A DNA stretch of 64,000 nt from Roseburia sp. (GTDB taxonomy: Bacteria > Bacillota > Clostridia > Lachnospirales > Lachnospiraceae), in assembly GCA_017937095.1 (NCBI GenBank), contig JAGBEG010000007.1, positions 124,001-188,000 on the forward strand, read 5' to 3'. Positions 32,124 through 41,360 of the stretch are shown in pieces. Each line of letters begins with the position of its first letter. Positions within the stretch are counted from its first letter, which is position 1. The notes below the pieces were generated by a model. That model did no database searches. It worked only from the letters and a program-made list of their open reading frames with translations, and was not told where the DNA came from. The translations under genes were made by a program, and so were the position numbers.

Positions 32124-34856
32124 TTGAAAAGACCGTTGTGTATTCTGGCGGCGTCTTTTCTCTCAGGGATTCTGGCGGCGGCTTATGGAGGAACATTTCC
32201 CATGCTGCCTGCCATAGCTATCCTGCTTGCTGTGGTGGTAGTGGGGGCAGTGCTGGGAGCATTCCTGCGGCGCATTGCCCCGGAGAGAGAAAGAAAATAC
32301 GGCGGCAGATTTTTCGTACTGCTCTTGCTCGGTGCGCTGGCGTTTTGCGCGGGGAGCGGAAAGTATCAGCGGGAGGAACAGAACAAAGCGGCTTATCTGC
32401 CCGCGCTTGTCGATGGGATGCGGCTTTCGGTGCAGGGAACGCTTGCGGGAAAGCAGATTCGTAACGACCAATATATCTATGAATTAACGTCCTGTATCAT
32501 AGGACCAGATCAAAATAACAGCATGTCAAAAGAGCCGGTTCCCTGTAACCGGATTCTGGTGTATTCTGACTCCGATTCATATTCGATCGGGCAAATCCTT
32601 ATATTAGACGGAACAGTGAAATTATGGAAAGATGCAACAAATGAGGGAAGCTTTGACGAGGAGGCTTTCTATCGGTCGCTAAAATATGATTTTGGCTTAA
32701 AAGATGTCGCGGTTCGCGCGTCATACGGCAAAAGCGGCGGCATCCGCGAGAAGCTGTGGCAGCTTCGCTGCCGTTTGAAGATGGTCTATCAGGAGACGAT
32801 GGACGAAGAGAAAGCGGGAATCATCACGACGATGGCAGCAGGCGATAAGGAGCTTTTGGACACGGAGATAAAGCGTCTCTATCAGGTGGGAGGACTTTCG
32901 CATATCCTGGCAATTTCCGGTCTGCACATCTCGATCATCGGGATGACGCTCTATCGGCTTTTAAGAAAAATGGGACTGGGATTTGGGACAGCAGGGATTT
33001 TCGCCGGAAGCGTGATGTATGCCTATGGCGTGATGGCGGGCGGGAGCGTCTCGGTACGACGGTCGGTGCTCATGTTCCTGCTTTTTCTTGGCGCACAGGT
33101 GCTCGGGCGCAGCTATGACAGCCTGAGCGCGCTCGGCGCGGCGGCGCTTTTCCTGCTGTGGGACAATCCCTATCTTCTGTGGAATGCAGGATTTCTGTTC
33201 TCTTTTGCCGCGGTAATCGGCGTTGTATGGGTGGGCGGCTGCGTGCCGTTTGACACGAAAACGCGTGCGGGAAAGTGGGCGGGAAACCTCTTTACTGCCG
33301 CGGCAATCCAGCTTACCACGCTGCCGCTCGTGGCATGGAATTACTATGAAATACCGGTTTATGCGCTTCTTGTCAACCTTGTGGTGCTTCCGTGCGTTGG
33401 TGTGCTACTTAAATGCGGAGTGCTTGGCGGTCTGGTCGGAATCGGCTGGCTTCCCGCTGCGAAGGTCATCCTGTTTCCTTGTCAGCTTCTGCTTTCCGTT
33501 ATCAATCATCTTTGTGCGTTTGCAGAAAAGCTGCCGGGGGCAATGCGGATTACCGGGCAGCCGGACGCGTGGCGGATGGCAGTGTATTATGGTGTGCTCG
33601 CTGCGTGTACGGTGTGCGCGTATCGCAGGAAGCGTTGGGGGAAGCCGCAGAAAACTGCCGGGGAGACGGGAGAACAAAGCGGACGGCGTAAATTGTCGGA
33701 GCTTTCTGCCGGAGAGAAAGAAGAGCGAAGCAGACGGCGCAAATTGTCGGAGCTTTCTGCCGGAAGGATGGGAGAGCGGAACGTGCCGGAAAAGGATGCT
33801 GCCGGAAAGAAAATGATGTGCCAACAGGTAATCCGGGCGGTGGCGGTGGGAGCATTGCTCTTGTGTATTCTGTGCATCCCGGCAAAGGGCGGCTTTGAAC
33901 TGGATGTCCTTGATGTTGGGCAGGGAGACGGCTGTTTTCTTCGGACAGCGGACGGCTATACCGTTTTCGTGGACGGCGGGAGCTCGGATGTCGGAAAGGT
34001 CGGAACGTACCGGATTCTGCCCTTTTTAAAATATAACGGCGTGCGGCGGATTGACTGCTGGATCGTGTCGCACACGGATGAGGATCACATTTCTGGTCTA
34101 AAGGAAATACTTGCGGAGGGATATCCCGTAGGGCGTCTTGTTCTTGCACGCGGAATCGTGCGGGATGAGGCGTGGGAGGAACTGGTGAGCCTCGCGGCGG
34201 AAGCGGAAACAGAGGTGGTGTATATGGACGGCGGGGATGTCATGCATCTCGGAGAAGCGGCGCTTACGGCGTTATATCCGGTCGGAGGAGGCAAGGCGGA
34301 CGGATGGAGCAAAGCGGAAACGGCAGCGGGGAATGAAATGATTGGCAGGAGCGCGGAAAGCATGACGGGAGCAGCGGGAACATCCGGGGAGGTCGACAAA
34401 AATGCAATGTCACTTGTAATATGGTATCAAGATGACAAGTTCACCGGGATTTTCACAGGAGATATCGGAAGCGCACAGGAGCAGGAGATGATAAAGCGGC
34501 TGCGGGAGGCGGAGAATATCACAGGAGAGGCAGACGAGTCAGGAGAAGCAGACGGCATTGAAAAAGCAGATGCAGCAGGCTGTCATAAGGTGGATTTCTA
34601 CAAGGCTGCGCATCACGGTTCGCGCTATTCAAATTCTGAGGAGTTCTTGCAGATGCTTGCGCCGCGCGTGTCCGTCGTCTCGTGCAGTGCCACGAACCGC
34701 TATGGACATCCCGCCGGGGAAGCCGTCATGCATATGGAGGAAGCGGGAAGCGCGGTGTTCTATACGATGGAGGCGGGGCAGATTACGATTACTGTGGAAA
34801 ATGAAGAACTTCGGATAAGGAAATATGGCGAGCCGGGGAAGGTGTATGTGAGGTAG
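32124..34856 (+). CDS. comEC: ComEC/Rec2 DNA-uptake channel
   Basis: Polytopic membrane protein that carries single-stranded DNA into the cell. N-terminal membrane helices and an OB-like DUF4131 region (about 85-200) lead to the Competence domain (LSHILAISGLHISIIGM and following helices, about 255-500). A C-terminal metallo-beta-lactamase-like nuclease domain has DVGQGDGCFLRT, HTDEDHISG and AAHHGSRYSNS. The start is TTG 32124 with GGAGGG 9 bases upstream. Between helices and nuclease domain is a charged linker with a 17-codon tandem duplication. Full length (910 residues) and intact, so uptake may be functional. Confidence 0.93.
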   Translation: MKRPLCILAASFLSGILAAAYGGTFPMLPAIAILLAVVVVGAVLGAFLRRIAPERERKYGGRFFVLLLLGALAFCAGSGKYQREEQNKAAYLPALVDGMRLSVQGTLAGKQIRNDQYIYELTSCIIGPDQNNSMSKEPVPCNRILVYSDSDSYSIGQILILDGTVKLWKDATNEGSFDEEAFYRSLKYDFGLKDVAVRASYGKSGGIREKLWQLRCRLKMVYQETMDEEKAGIITTMAAGDKELLDTEIKRLYQVGGLSHILAISGLHISIIGMTLYRLLRKMGLGFGTAGIFAGSVMYAYGVMAGGSVSVRRSVLMFLLFLGAQVLGRSYDSLSALGAAALFLLWDNPYLLWNAGFLFSFAAVIGVVWVGGCVPFDTKTRAGKWAGNLFTAAAIQLTTLPLVAWNYYEIPVYALLVNLVVLPCVGVLLKCGVLGGLVGIGWLPAAKVILFPCQLLLSVINHLCAFAEKLPGAMRITGQPDAWRMAVYYGVLAACTVCAYRRKRWGKPQKTAGETGEQSGRRKLSELSAGEKEERSRRRKLSELSAGRMGERNVPEKDAAGKKMMCQQVIRAVAVGALLLCILCIPAKGGFELDVLDVGQGDGCFLRTADGYTVFVDGGSSDVGKVGTYRILPFLKYNGVRRIDCWIVSHTDEDHISGLKEILAEGYPVGRLVLARGIVRDEAWEELVSLAAEAETEVVYMDGGDVMHLGEAALTALYPVGGGKADGWSKAETAAGNEMIGRSAESMTGAAGTSGEVDKNAMSLVIWYQDDKFTGIFTGDIGSAQEQEMIKRLREAENITGEADESGEADGIEKADAAGCHKVDFYKAAHHGSRYSNSEEFLQMLAPRVSVVSCSATNRYGHPAGEAVMHMEEAGSAVFYTMEAGQITITVENEELRIRKYGEPGKVYVR
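33678..33779 (+). repeat. 51-base tandem duplication inside comEC
   Basis: Two adjacent 51-base units (33678-33728 and 33729-33779) encode the repeated peptide RRKLSELSAG in the cytoplasmic linker. The reading frame is kept. Confidence 0.8.
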
Positions 34857-34906
34857 GGGGAGCATTTGGCAGAACGCGCTGGAAATTTCCGGGATACCAG
34901 GCATGC

Positions 34907-34935
34907 TTGTAACCCTGCCTGTGGTATGCTACAAT
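34907..34935 (+). promoter_or_regulatory. Promoter of the CmpB-like membrane protein gene
   Basis: TTGTAA (34907-34912) and TACAAT (34930-34935) are 17 bases apart, with TG one base before the -10 (extended -10). Confidence 0.75.
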
Positions 34936-34994
34936 CAATTCATATTGTCCGGTGCGCGTGGACATGCAAAAGAGGAGCTTTGGAGGAAGAGATC

Positions 34995-36281
34995 ATGCTT
35001 TGTAGAATGCTGTGGCTGTTTATTATTTATTCGTTTATGGGATGGGTCGCTGAGACGATAGCGGCTGCCCTCCAGCAGAAGCGTTTTGCCAACCGGGGGA
35101 TGATTAACGGACCATTCTGCGTTATTTATGGATTTGGCGCGCTGGCGATCACGTTTTCCGTGAGCGAGCTTGGAGGCGTGTGGCTGTTTGTCGGAAGTCT
35201 GATCGTTGCGACGGTCGTCGAGTGGGTGGCGGGACATCTCATCGAGAAATGGTATCATGAGCGCTGGTGGGACTACCGCAATTTCAAATGGAATCTGGAC
35301 GGCTATATCAGTGCGCCGACCTCCTGTGTCTGGGGACTGGCGGGCTTCGCCACGATCCGGTGGGGCAATCCGTTATTCATCCGGGTCTACGAGGCAGTTC
35401 CGGTTCTGGTGGGCCAGCTTGCCGTGCTCATCATCAGCGGCGTGATTGCCATAGATGCACTGGCTTCGATGATCGTTCTGGCGGGGCGCAGCAAGAATAT
35501 ACGGAAATGGCAGGAAACGGATGAAAGAATCGATTCGGTGACAAGAAAGCTGAATGGAAAGATTTATGACTTTGTCGACAGGCGAATCCGGAAGGCGTAT
35601 CCGCAGGAGAAGCCGATCGAGGCAGAGGAGAGAAATGCTGCAATTTTTGCCGATGGATGCAGCTTCTATAAGATTGCAATGTTGTTTTTTATCGGTGCGT
35701 TTCTGGGGGATATCACGGAGACGATTTTCTGCAGGATCACGGCAGGGGTGTGGATGAGCCGCAGCAGTGTTGTGTGGGGACCGTTCAGTATCGTCTGGGG
35801 ACTGGCAATCGCGTGTGTGACGGCGCTTTTGTACCGCTACCGCAGCAGGTCGGATTCCTTTCTCTTCTGGATGGGAACGTTTCTCGGCGGAGCGTACGAG
35901 TACATATGCAGCGTCTTTACGGAGCTTGTATTCGGGACAGTTTTCTGGGATTACAGCCAGATGCCGTTTAACCTCGGCGGGCGGATCAATCTGCTCTACT
36001 GTTTTTTCTGGGGGATTGCGGCAGTGGTGTGGTTCAAGGCGCTCTATCCGCGCGTTTCTTCGGCAATCGAGAAGCTGCCTGTCAAGGCGGGGAAGCTTCT
36101 TACCTGGGCGCTGCTTGTGTTCATGACGGTTGATGTAGCCGTCTCGAGCGCGGCTCTGGTGCGGTACGGGGCACGGAGCGAGGGAATCGCAGCGGAGACG
36201 GAACTGGAAAGCTGGATCGACGACCATTTTGATGATGCGCGGATGGAGCGGATCTATCCGAATGCGCTGAAGGTAGAATAA
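34995..36281 (+). CDS. Duplicated CmpB-type (ABC_trans_CmpB) membrane protein
   Basis: Polytopic inner-membrane protein of unknown function. Two homologous halves are visible. The first begins LWLFIIYSFMGWVAETIAAA and has GMINGPFCVIYGFGA; the second begins IAMLFFIGAFLGDITETIFC and has SSVVWGPFSIVWGLA. This pattern fits the family annotated as putative ABC transporter permease (CmpB-like), here as a tandem pair of 428 residues. A charged cytoplasmic linker (about 155-220) joins the halves. ATG 34995 follows GGAGG by 8 bases; the longer open frame covers the promoter and is rejected. No ATPase is adjacent. Confidence 0.82.
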   Translation: MLCRMLWLFIIYSFMGWVAETIAAALQQKRFANRGMINGPFCVIYGFGALAITFSVSELGGVWLFVGSLIVATVVEWVAGHLIEKWYHERWWDYRNFKWNLDGYISAPTSCVWGLAGFATIRWGNPLFIRVYEAVPVLVGQLAVLIISGVIAIDALASMIVLAGRSKNIRKWQETDERIDSVTRKLNGKIYDFVDRRIRKAYPQEKPIEAEERNAAIFADGCSFYKIAMLFFIGAFLGDITETIFCRITAGVWMSRSSVVWGPFSIVWGLAIACVTALLYRYRSRSDSFLFWMGTFLGGAYEYICSVFTELVFGTVFWDYSQMPFNLGGRINLLYCFFWGIAAVVWFKALYPRVSSAIEKLPVKAGKLLTWALLVFMTVDVAVSSAALVRYGARSEGIAAETELESWIDDHFDDARMERIYPNALKVE

Positions 36282-36323
36282 GCAGACTTGCGGCGGATTG
36301 CCGCTTTGTGATAGAATAACTTC

Positions 36324-37346
36324 ATGAAAACAATCGACGAAGATATCAAATCAGGAAATTACAAACAGATCTATCTTCTGTACGGGACAGAGGATTATTT
36401 GAAGCGGCAGTACCGCGACAAGCTGAAAGCCGGGCTGACCCAGGCGGGGGAGGACTCCCCGATGGGCGGGATGCTCTCGGGCGGCGGGGATATGAACTTC
36501 AACCGTTTTGAGGGCAAGGACATCAATCCCAAAGAGGTGATCGATCTGGCGGAGACGCTTCCGTTCTTTGCGGAGCGCAGGGTCATACTGATTGAGAACA
36601 GCGGCTTTTTTAAGAGCTCATGCGAGGAGCTTGCGGAGTACTTAAGCGAGCCGGCACCGTCTGTCTGCTTTCTCTTTGTGGAGGAGGAGGTCGACAAGCG
36701 TTCGAAGATGTATAAGACCGTCAAGAACAAGGGCAGGGTCGTAGAATTTGCCGTGCAGAACGAAGAACTTCTGACGCGCTGGATTTTATCGCGTCTTAAG
36801 AAGGAGGGGAAGAACATCACCGGGTCTGTGATGCAGCTCTTCCTCAGTAAGACGGGTACGGATATGGGAAATATCGACCGGGAGTTAGAGAAGCTTATCT
36901 GCTATACGATGGATAAGGACGTCATCGAGGCGAAGGATGTGGAGGCGATTGCCACCGAGCAGACATCGAACCGCATTTTTGAGATGATCAATGCCATCGC
37001 GGAGCATAACCAGCGTAAGGCACTAGACCTCTATTACGATCTTCTGACGTTAAAAGAACCGCCGATGCGCATTATGTATCTGCTTACAAGGCAGTTTCAG
37101 ATTCTGTTTAATTTAAAGGATATGGCGGGCAGGGGCTTTGACAATCAGACGATGGCGCAGAAAGCGGGGATTCCGCCGTTTGCGGTCAAGAGAAACCTCT
37201 CACAGGCAAAGGGCTTTACTGCGGCGCAGGTAAAGGGGGCGCTCCTTGACGGCGCGGAGTTAGAGGAAGCGGTAAAGACAGGAAGGATGAACGATCAGAT
37301 GGCGGTGGAGCTTTTTATCATGAAGTATAGCGCCGCCGCGAAATAA
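36324..37346 (+). CDS. holA: DNA polymerase III delta subunit
   Basis: Clamp-loader subunit that opens the sliding clamp. The 340-residue chain opens with KQIYLLYGTEDYLKRQYRD, the AAA+-like domain of delta, and has VILIENSGFF and a helical collar domain at the C-terminus (about 215-335). It lacks a functional Walker A motif, as expected for delta. The gene precedes rpsT (on the opposite strand), a pairing common in Firmicutes where holA and rpsT are neighbours. The start has only a weak Shine-Dalgarno sequence. Confidence 0.93.
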   Translation: MKTIDEDIKSGNYKQIYLLYGTEDYLKRQYRDKLKAGLTQAGEDSPMGGMLSGGGDMNFNRFEGKDINPKEVIDLAETLPFFAERRVILIENSGFFKSSCEELAEYLSEPAPSVCFLFVEEEVDKRSKMYKTVKNKGRVVEFAVQNEELLTRWILSRLKKEGKNITGSVMQLFLSKTGTDMGNIDRELEKLICYTMDKDVIEAKDVEAIATEQTSNRIFEMINAIAEHNQRKALDLYYDLLTLKEPPMRIMYLLTRQFQILFNLKDMAGRGFDNQTMAQKAGIPPFAVKRNLSQAKGFTAAQVKGALLDGAELEEAVKTGRMNDQMAVELFIMKYSAAAK

Positions 37347-37362
37347 ATGCAAAAGAAAGGCA

Positions 37363-37398
37363 ACAAAAAACACCAGTATGACGGTACTGGTGTTTTTT
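37363..37398. terminator. Bidirectional terminator between holA and rpsT
   Basis: ACACCAGTA..TACTGGTGT stem flanked by AAAAAA on the left and TTTTTT on the right, so it works for both convergent genes. Confidence 0.9.
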
Positions 37399-37442
37399 CA
37401 CGACTGGGTTAAGGTCGTGTTCTGATGCTATCTATTCTTCAA

Positions 37443-37706
37443 TTAAGCCACTGTGTTCACAAGCTTGGTCAAGCGGGAAACTTTTCTGGCAGCGTTGTTC
37501 TTGTGGTAAACGCCCTTGGAAGCAGCGCTCTCAATCGTAGAAATTGCGTTGGTAAGCGCAGCCTTCGCAGCCTCCTGGTCCTTAGCAGCAACAGCAGCCT
37601 CGACCTTCTTGGTAGCGGTCTTCACTGCGCTCTTAATGGACTTGTTTCTAGCAGCCTTTGTCTCTGTTACTAAAATTCTCTTCTTAGCAGATTTAATGTT
37701 AGCCAA
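37443..37706 (-). CDS. rpsT: Ribosomal protein S20
   Basis: Small-subunit protein binding the 5' domain of 16S rRNA. The 87-residue sequence begins ANIKSAKKRILVTET and is lysine/alanine rich throughout, with helices typical of S20. The start is TTG at 37706 with GGAGGTG upstream; no closer ATG exists. A TTG start is also used by S20 genes elsewhere and allows autoregulation of initiation. It is transcribed from a near-consensus promoter (37818-37846) through a leader of about 105 bases. Confidence 0.96.
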   Translation of the reverse strand: MANIKSAKKRILVTETKAARNKSIKSAVKTATKKVEAAVAAKDQEAAKAALTNAISTIESAASKGVYHKNNAARKVSRLTKLVNTVA

Positions 37707-37817
37707 TCTGTACACCTCCAATTTTATAATGATTGTTCGAATCGGCAACGCGCTTGCGTCGCTGTGAAATGTACATCGAAGCCGGACACGGACAGTTCAA
37801 TGTAAACATACTATAGT

Positions 37818-37846
37818 AGTATAGGCGATTCTTTTTCTGCTGTCAA
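37818..37846 (-). promoter_or_regulatory. Strong sigma-A promoter of rpsT
   Basis: On the minus strand a perfect TTGACA (37846-37841), a 17-base spacer and TATACT (37823-37818). Confidence 0.85.
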
Positions 37847-37901
37847 GACAAATCGCTAAATTTTGTCAGAAATCGGCGGATATTTTTTCGCGGGAAAGAG
37901 A

Positions 37902-37932
37902 AAATAAGGGTACGGAAAGAAAATACATTCTT
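37902..37932 (+). promoter_or_regulatory. Possible forespore (SigG/SigF-like) promoter of gpr
   Basis: AAATA (37902-37906) and CATTCTT (37926-37932) loosely match the GHATR / CATNMTA elements of forespore sigma factors, with a 19-base spacer that is slightly long. No good sigma-A promoter is present upstream of gpr on this strand, and GPR is forespore-expressed in known spore formers. Confidence 0.3.
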
Positions 37933-37963
37933 ATTGCGGGAATGGTAGAAAATGGAGGAGCTT

Positions 37964-38932
37964 ATGTATCAGATTCGTACCGACCTTGCATTAGAGACAC
38001 AGGAGAAAATGCAGGAAGACCATGTGGAGTTGAAGGGAGTCAGATTTCTGGAGCAGAAGATTGACAAAAACCTGACGATCAGCACGGTAGTGATTGAGAC
38101 AGAAAACGGCGCAAAAGCGATGGGGAAGCCCAAGGGAACCTACATCACGATCGAGGCGCTTACGATGGATGAGGAGGATGAGGATTATCACAGGGAGATT
38201 TCCGTACAGCTTGCAGAGGTCATAAAAAAGCTTGTGCCGTTAGAGAAGGAGGATGTATCGGTGCTCGTCGTGGGGCTTGGCAACCGCGAGGTGACGCCGG
38301 ACGCGCTCGGACCGCGCGTGGCGGACAACCTTTTTATCACGCGGCATATCATAAAGGAATACGGCAAATATGCCTTTGGGGAAGATACGGTGAACCGGAT
38401 CAGCAGCATCGTGCCGGGGGTCATGGCGCAGACCGGAATGGAGACGCAGGAGATTATCCGCGGGGTGATAAAAGAGACAAAGCCGGACCTTGTCGTGGCG
38501 GTGGACGCGCTCGCGGCGCGCAGTACGAAGCGTCTGAACCGGACCATCCAGGTGACGGACACCGGAATCAACCCGGGGAGCGGCGTCGGGAATCACAGAC
38601 ATGGGCTGAATGAGAAAACCCTCGGCGTGCCCGTGATCTCGATCGGGATTCCAACGGTCGTGGACGCAGCTACAATTGTAAACGACACAATGTACAACCT
38701 TGTCACGGCACTCACGCAGAGCGAGGCATTTTCGGCAATCGGCAGTTCTTTAGATACACTTGGGGATGCGGAGAAATACGAGCTGATCCGGGAGCTTCTA
38801 TCGCCCAATCTCAATACGATGTTCGTCACGCCGAAGGATATCGACGAGTCGGTGAAGCGTCTGAGCTTTACGATTTCGGAGGGGCTGAATATCGCGTTCG
38901 GGGGCGGCATAATGGAGAGCGGTCGCGCATAA
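37964..38932 (+). CDS. gpr: GPR spore endopeptidase
   Basis: Germination protease that cleaves small acid-soluble spore proteins. The start of the proenzyme (MYQIRTDLALET), VGLGNREVTPDALGPRV, the VPGVMAQTGMETQEI stretch and NPGSGVGNHRHGLNE are family landmarks. ATG 37964 with GGAGG 5 bases upstream is preferred over ATG 37952, which lies in the Shine-Dalgarno itself. Length 322 residues. The propeptide is removed as the spore matures. It pairs with spoIIP downstream, the same order as in Bacillus, and shows that the organism makes endospores. Confidence 0.95.
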   Translation: MYQIRTDLALETQEKMQEDHVELKGVRFLEQKIDKNLTISTVVIETENGAKAMGKPKGTYITIEALTMDEEDEDYHREISVQLAEVIKKLVPLEKEDVSVLVVGLGNREVTPDALGPRVADNLFITRHIIKEYGKYAFGEDTVNRISSIVPGVMAQTGMETQEIIRGVIKETKPDLVVAVDALAARSTKRLNRTIQVTDTGINPGSGVGNHRHGLNEKTLGVPVISIGIPTVVDAATIVNDTMYNLVTALTQSEAFSAIGSSLDTLGDAEKYELIRELLSPNLNTMFVTPKDIDESVKRLSFTISEGLNIAFGGGIMESGRA

Positions 38933-38940
38933 AGTTAGTT

Positions 38941-40278
38941 ATGCGTATTTATAGAAGAAAGTATCGGAATCAATATAAGAGTCAATACAGAAAGAAAAAA
39001 AGAAAAAAGGCGCTGCCGGCTGTCCTTGCAGCGGCAGCGGCTGCCTTGCTGCTGCTCTTTGGAAGAGACGAGAGGCTTGGAGGAGAGCTTGCGCGGGAAG
39101 TGGGACAGACATGTTATAGGGATATGCTGGAGTTTTTTATGCCGGGAGTCTGCTTTGGCAGTGAGAAGACGGACGGGACGGTGGCGGAGGAGGTATTATC
39201 CCACTTTTTTCTGCTTGCGGAAGAGGAAACGGAAAAAACGGATTACCCGACGCAGGTGGAGAGCGAATTGTCTTACGAGGCGATTCTCGCAAGAGAGGCA
39301 CAGGATGAGAATTATGTGGATGAAAAGACCGGGGAAGTGGTGTTTGCGGGAGAAAGTGGTACAGGCTTATCCGGAGATGAGAACGCGCAGGCTTCCGGCG
39401 AAACTGCCGCGGCACAGGCGGAGGGTGCAGCGCAGGCAGAGGATGCGGCGCAGACGGCAGCGGGGGTTGCCGGACAGACGGATCTGTTGTCCGGAGCGGG
39501 GGACGGCAAGGTCGTCAGCTATCCGAGGGAGAAGTTAAATGACTTTGATTATCTGATTCAGAATTTTTATCAGGTGGACAGTACAACGACAATCGATGGG
39601 AGCCAGCTCAATGCGGACGCGCTGCTGGGAAAGGATATGCGTCTGACGCATGACGCCTCTACGCCGCAGATTCTTATATACCACACGCATTCGCAGGAGG
39701 GTTACGCGGATTCCGTACCGGGAGATCCTTCGATGAGTGTCGTCGGCGTCGGGGATTACCTCACAAAGCTTCTGACGGAAAAGTACGGCTTTAACGTCAT
39801 TCATCATACGGGAGAGTACGATGTGGGTGACCGTGATCACGCCTATTCCAAAGCTGCGCCTGCGCTCGAGCAGGTACTTGCGGAGAATCCGAGCATCGAG
39901 GTGGTCATCGATCTGCACAGGGACGGCGTGGCGGAGGGAACAAGGCTTGTCACGACCCAGAACGGGAAAGAGATGGCGCAGGTCATGTTCTTCAATGGCT
40001 TAAGCCGCACGACCAGCACGGGCGACATTGACTATCTCTACAATCCCTACATAGAAGATAATCTGGCAATTTCCTTTCAGATGCAGCTTAAGGCGGCGGA
40101 ATACTACCCGGATTTTACGAGACGGATTTACTTAAAGGGCTACCGCTATAATATGCATTACTGTCCAAAGACCCTTCTGATCGAGGTCGGTGCGCAGACA
40201 AATACGCTGCAGGAGGCGATGAATTCGATGGAGCCGCTCGCGGATATTTTGAACAAGGTGCTGACGGGGCAGCAGTGA
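38941..40278 (+). CDS. spoIIP: Stage II sporulation protein P
   Basis: Peptidoglycan amidase/endopeptidase that helps the mother cell engulf the forespore with SpoIID and SpoIIM. A basic N-terminus and one membrane helix (about 24-41) anchor it. A long low-complexity Ala/Glu/Gln stretch (about 115-180) leads to the amidase domain with its metal ligands in ILIYHTHSQEGY, IDLHRDGV and LIEVGAQTNTLQEA. Length 445 residues. It follows gpr by 8 bases. Confidence 0.95.
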   Translation: MRIYRRKYRNQYKSQYRKKKRKKALPAVLAAAAAALLLLFGRDERLGGELAREVGQTCYRDMLEFFMPGVCFGSEKTDGTVAEEVLSHFFLLAEEETEKTDYPTQVESELSYEAILAREAQDENYVDEKTGEVVFAGESGTGLSGDENAQASGETAAAQAEGAAQAEDAAQTAAGVAGQTDLLSGAGDGKVVSYPREKLNDFDYLIQNFYQVDSTTTIDGSQLNADALLGKDMRLTHDASTPQILIYHTHSQEGYADSVPGDPSMSVVGVGDYLTKLLTEKYGFNVIHHTGEYDVGDRDHAYSKAAPALEQVLAENPSIEVVIDLHRDGVAEGTRLVTTQNGKEMAQVMFFNGLSRTTSTGDIDYLYNPYIEDNLAISFQMQLKAAEYYPDFTRRIYLKGYRYNMHYCPKTLLIEVGAQTNTLQEAMNSMEPLADILNKVLTGQQ

Positions 40279-40320
40279 TGAGAAGCTAAGACTTGCGGAA
40301 TTGAGAAGCTAAGACTTGCG
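40279..40320 (+). repeat. Two-copy 19-base direct repeat after spoIIP
   Basis: TGAGAAGCTAAGACTTGCG occurs at 40279-40297 and again at 40302-40320, a 23-base period. It lies directly after the spoIIP stop codon, with no hairpin or U-tract. Confidence 0.7.
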
Positions 40321-40450
40321 AAATCCCCTGTCATTTTTGGTTCAGGTGTAGTAAAATATAGGAATCGATGAGGAAGGAAGCGTTCATTTATTTTACGAAG
40401 GAAGCTTCGTTTGAATGTGCATCGGCATATCAGAGAAGGGGGAAAGCAGC

Positions 40451-41014
40451 ATGGAAGAGTTTTTGGTTCATCTGGAGGGACCGATTCTGCTGTGGATACA
40501 GGAGTATGTCAGAAATGACTTTTTAACGCCCGTTGTGACCTTTATCACACATCTGGGAGACGCCGGATTTATCTGGATCGCGCTCACATTGGCGTGTCTG
40601 GTGTTTGCAAAGACGAGGCGGACGGGAGTACTGCTGACGTTTTCCCTGCTGCTTAATTTTCTCGCCAATAATCTGATCTTAAAAAATCTGGTTGCGCGCA
40701 CCAGACCCTACGAGGCGGTGGAGGGATTACATAGAATCATCGAGGCACAGAGCGATTTTTCATTTCCCTCGGGGCATACCGGATGCTCGTTTGCGGCGGC
40801 GGTCGTGCTGCTTATCATGTGCCCGCGCAAGGTCGGGATTCCGGCGATGGTGCTGGCGGTGTTTATCGCATTGTCGAGACTTTATGTGGGGGTACACTTT
40901 CCTACGGATGTGATTGGCGGAGCGATCATCGGAACGGCGGCAGCGCTTTTGGTATGCTGGATTTATAAAAAGAAGTGTGACCAGGTACAAAATGCTATGA
41001 AGAGGAGAGTGTAA
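40451..41014 (+). CDS. PAP2-family membrane phosphatase
   Basis: Membrane acid phosphatase acting on a lipid phosphate such as undecaprenyl pyrophosphate or phosphatidic acid. All three signature blocks are present: KNLVARTRP, FPSGHTG and SRLYVGVHFPTD, with the catalytic histidines. Five to six membrane helices fit in 188 residues. GGGGGAAAG precedes ATG 40451. The position after spoIIP and before a small unknown gene suggests cell-envelope work, but the substrate cannot be read from the sequence. Confidence 0.9.
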   Translation: MEEFLVHLEGPILLWIQEYVRNDFLTPVVTFITHLGDAGFIWIALTLACLVFAKTRRTGVLLTFSLLLNFLANNLILKNLVARTRPYEAVEGLHRIIEAQSDFSFPSGHTGCSFAAAVVLLIMCPRKVGIPAMVLAVFIALSRLYVGVHFPTDVIGGAIIGTAAALLVCWIYKKKCDQVQNAMKRRV

Positions 41015-41015
41015 A

Positions 41016-41237
41016 ATGAGAATTTTATATCGCAATGAAGAAGGCTTTTTGGCAACGGTAAATGTATATTATGCTGCGTACAGTGAGGACGATGGCGAGA
41101 AGGGGCTGTATATCCTTACGGAGGATGACGATGAACTGGAATTTTGGGGAATCGACAGAAGCATATGTGAATCATTGATTTTGGAACTGTATCGGGAGGG
41201 AAAGGTGGACTTGTCCGTTTACCGGGTGACCGGGTGA
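41016..41237 (+). CDS. Small acidic protein of unknown function
   Basis: A 73-residue protein beginning one base after the PAP2 stop, behind GAGGAGAG. It is acidic (EDDGEKG, EDDDELEFWG) with alternating beta-strand-like segments and no membrane helix. No family is recognised. Tight linkage and a following terminator argue that it is real and co-transcribed with the PAP2 gene. Confidence 0.7.
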   Translation: MRILYRNEEGFLATVNVYYAAYSEDDGEKGLYILTEDDDELEFWGIDRSICESLILELYREGKVDLSVYRVTG

Positions 41238-41281
41238 GCGTGAGAGTAAGGAATTAGCGCCGGAAATGCCGCATGTAAGAG

Positions 41282-41327
41282 AGGCTATCGCGAAATTGCA
41301 GATGTGTAATTTCGCGATAGCCTTTTT
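41282..41327 (+). terminator. Intrinsic terminator after the small gene
   Basis: A perfect 16-bp stem (41282-41297 with 41308-41323) followed by TTTTT. It faces the minus-strand asnB end 34 bases away and may also slow that transcript, although the minus-strand U-tract is poor. Confidence 0.92.
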
Positions 41328-41360
41328 CCGGCTCTAAGGCGCACGATAGCGGCGAACGCG

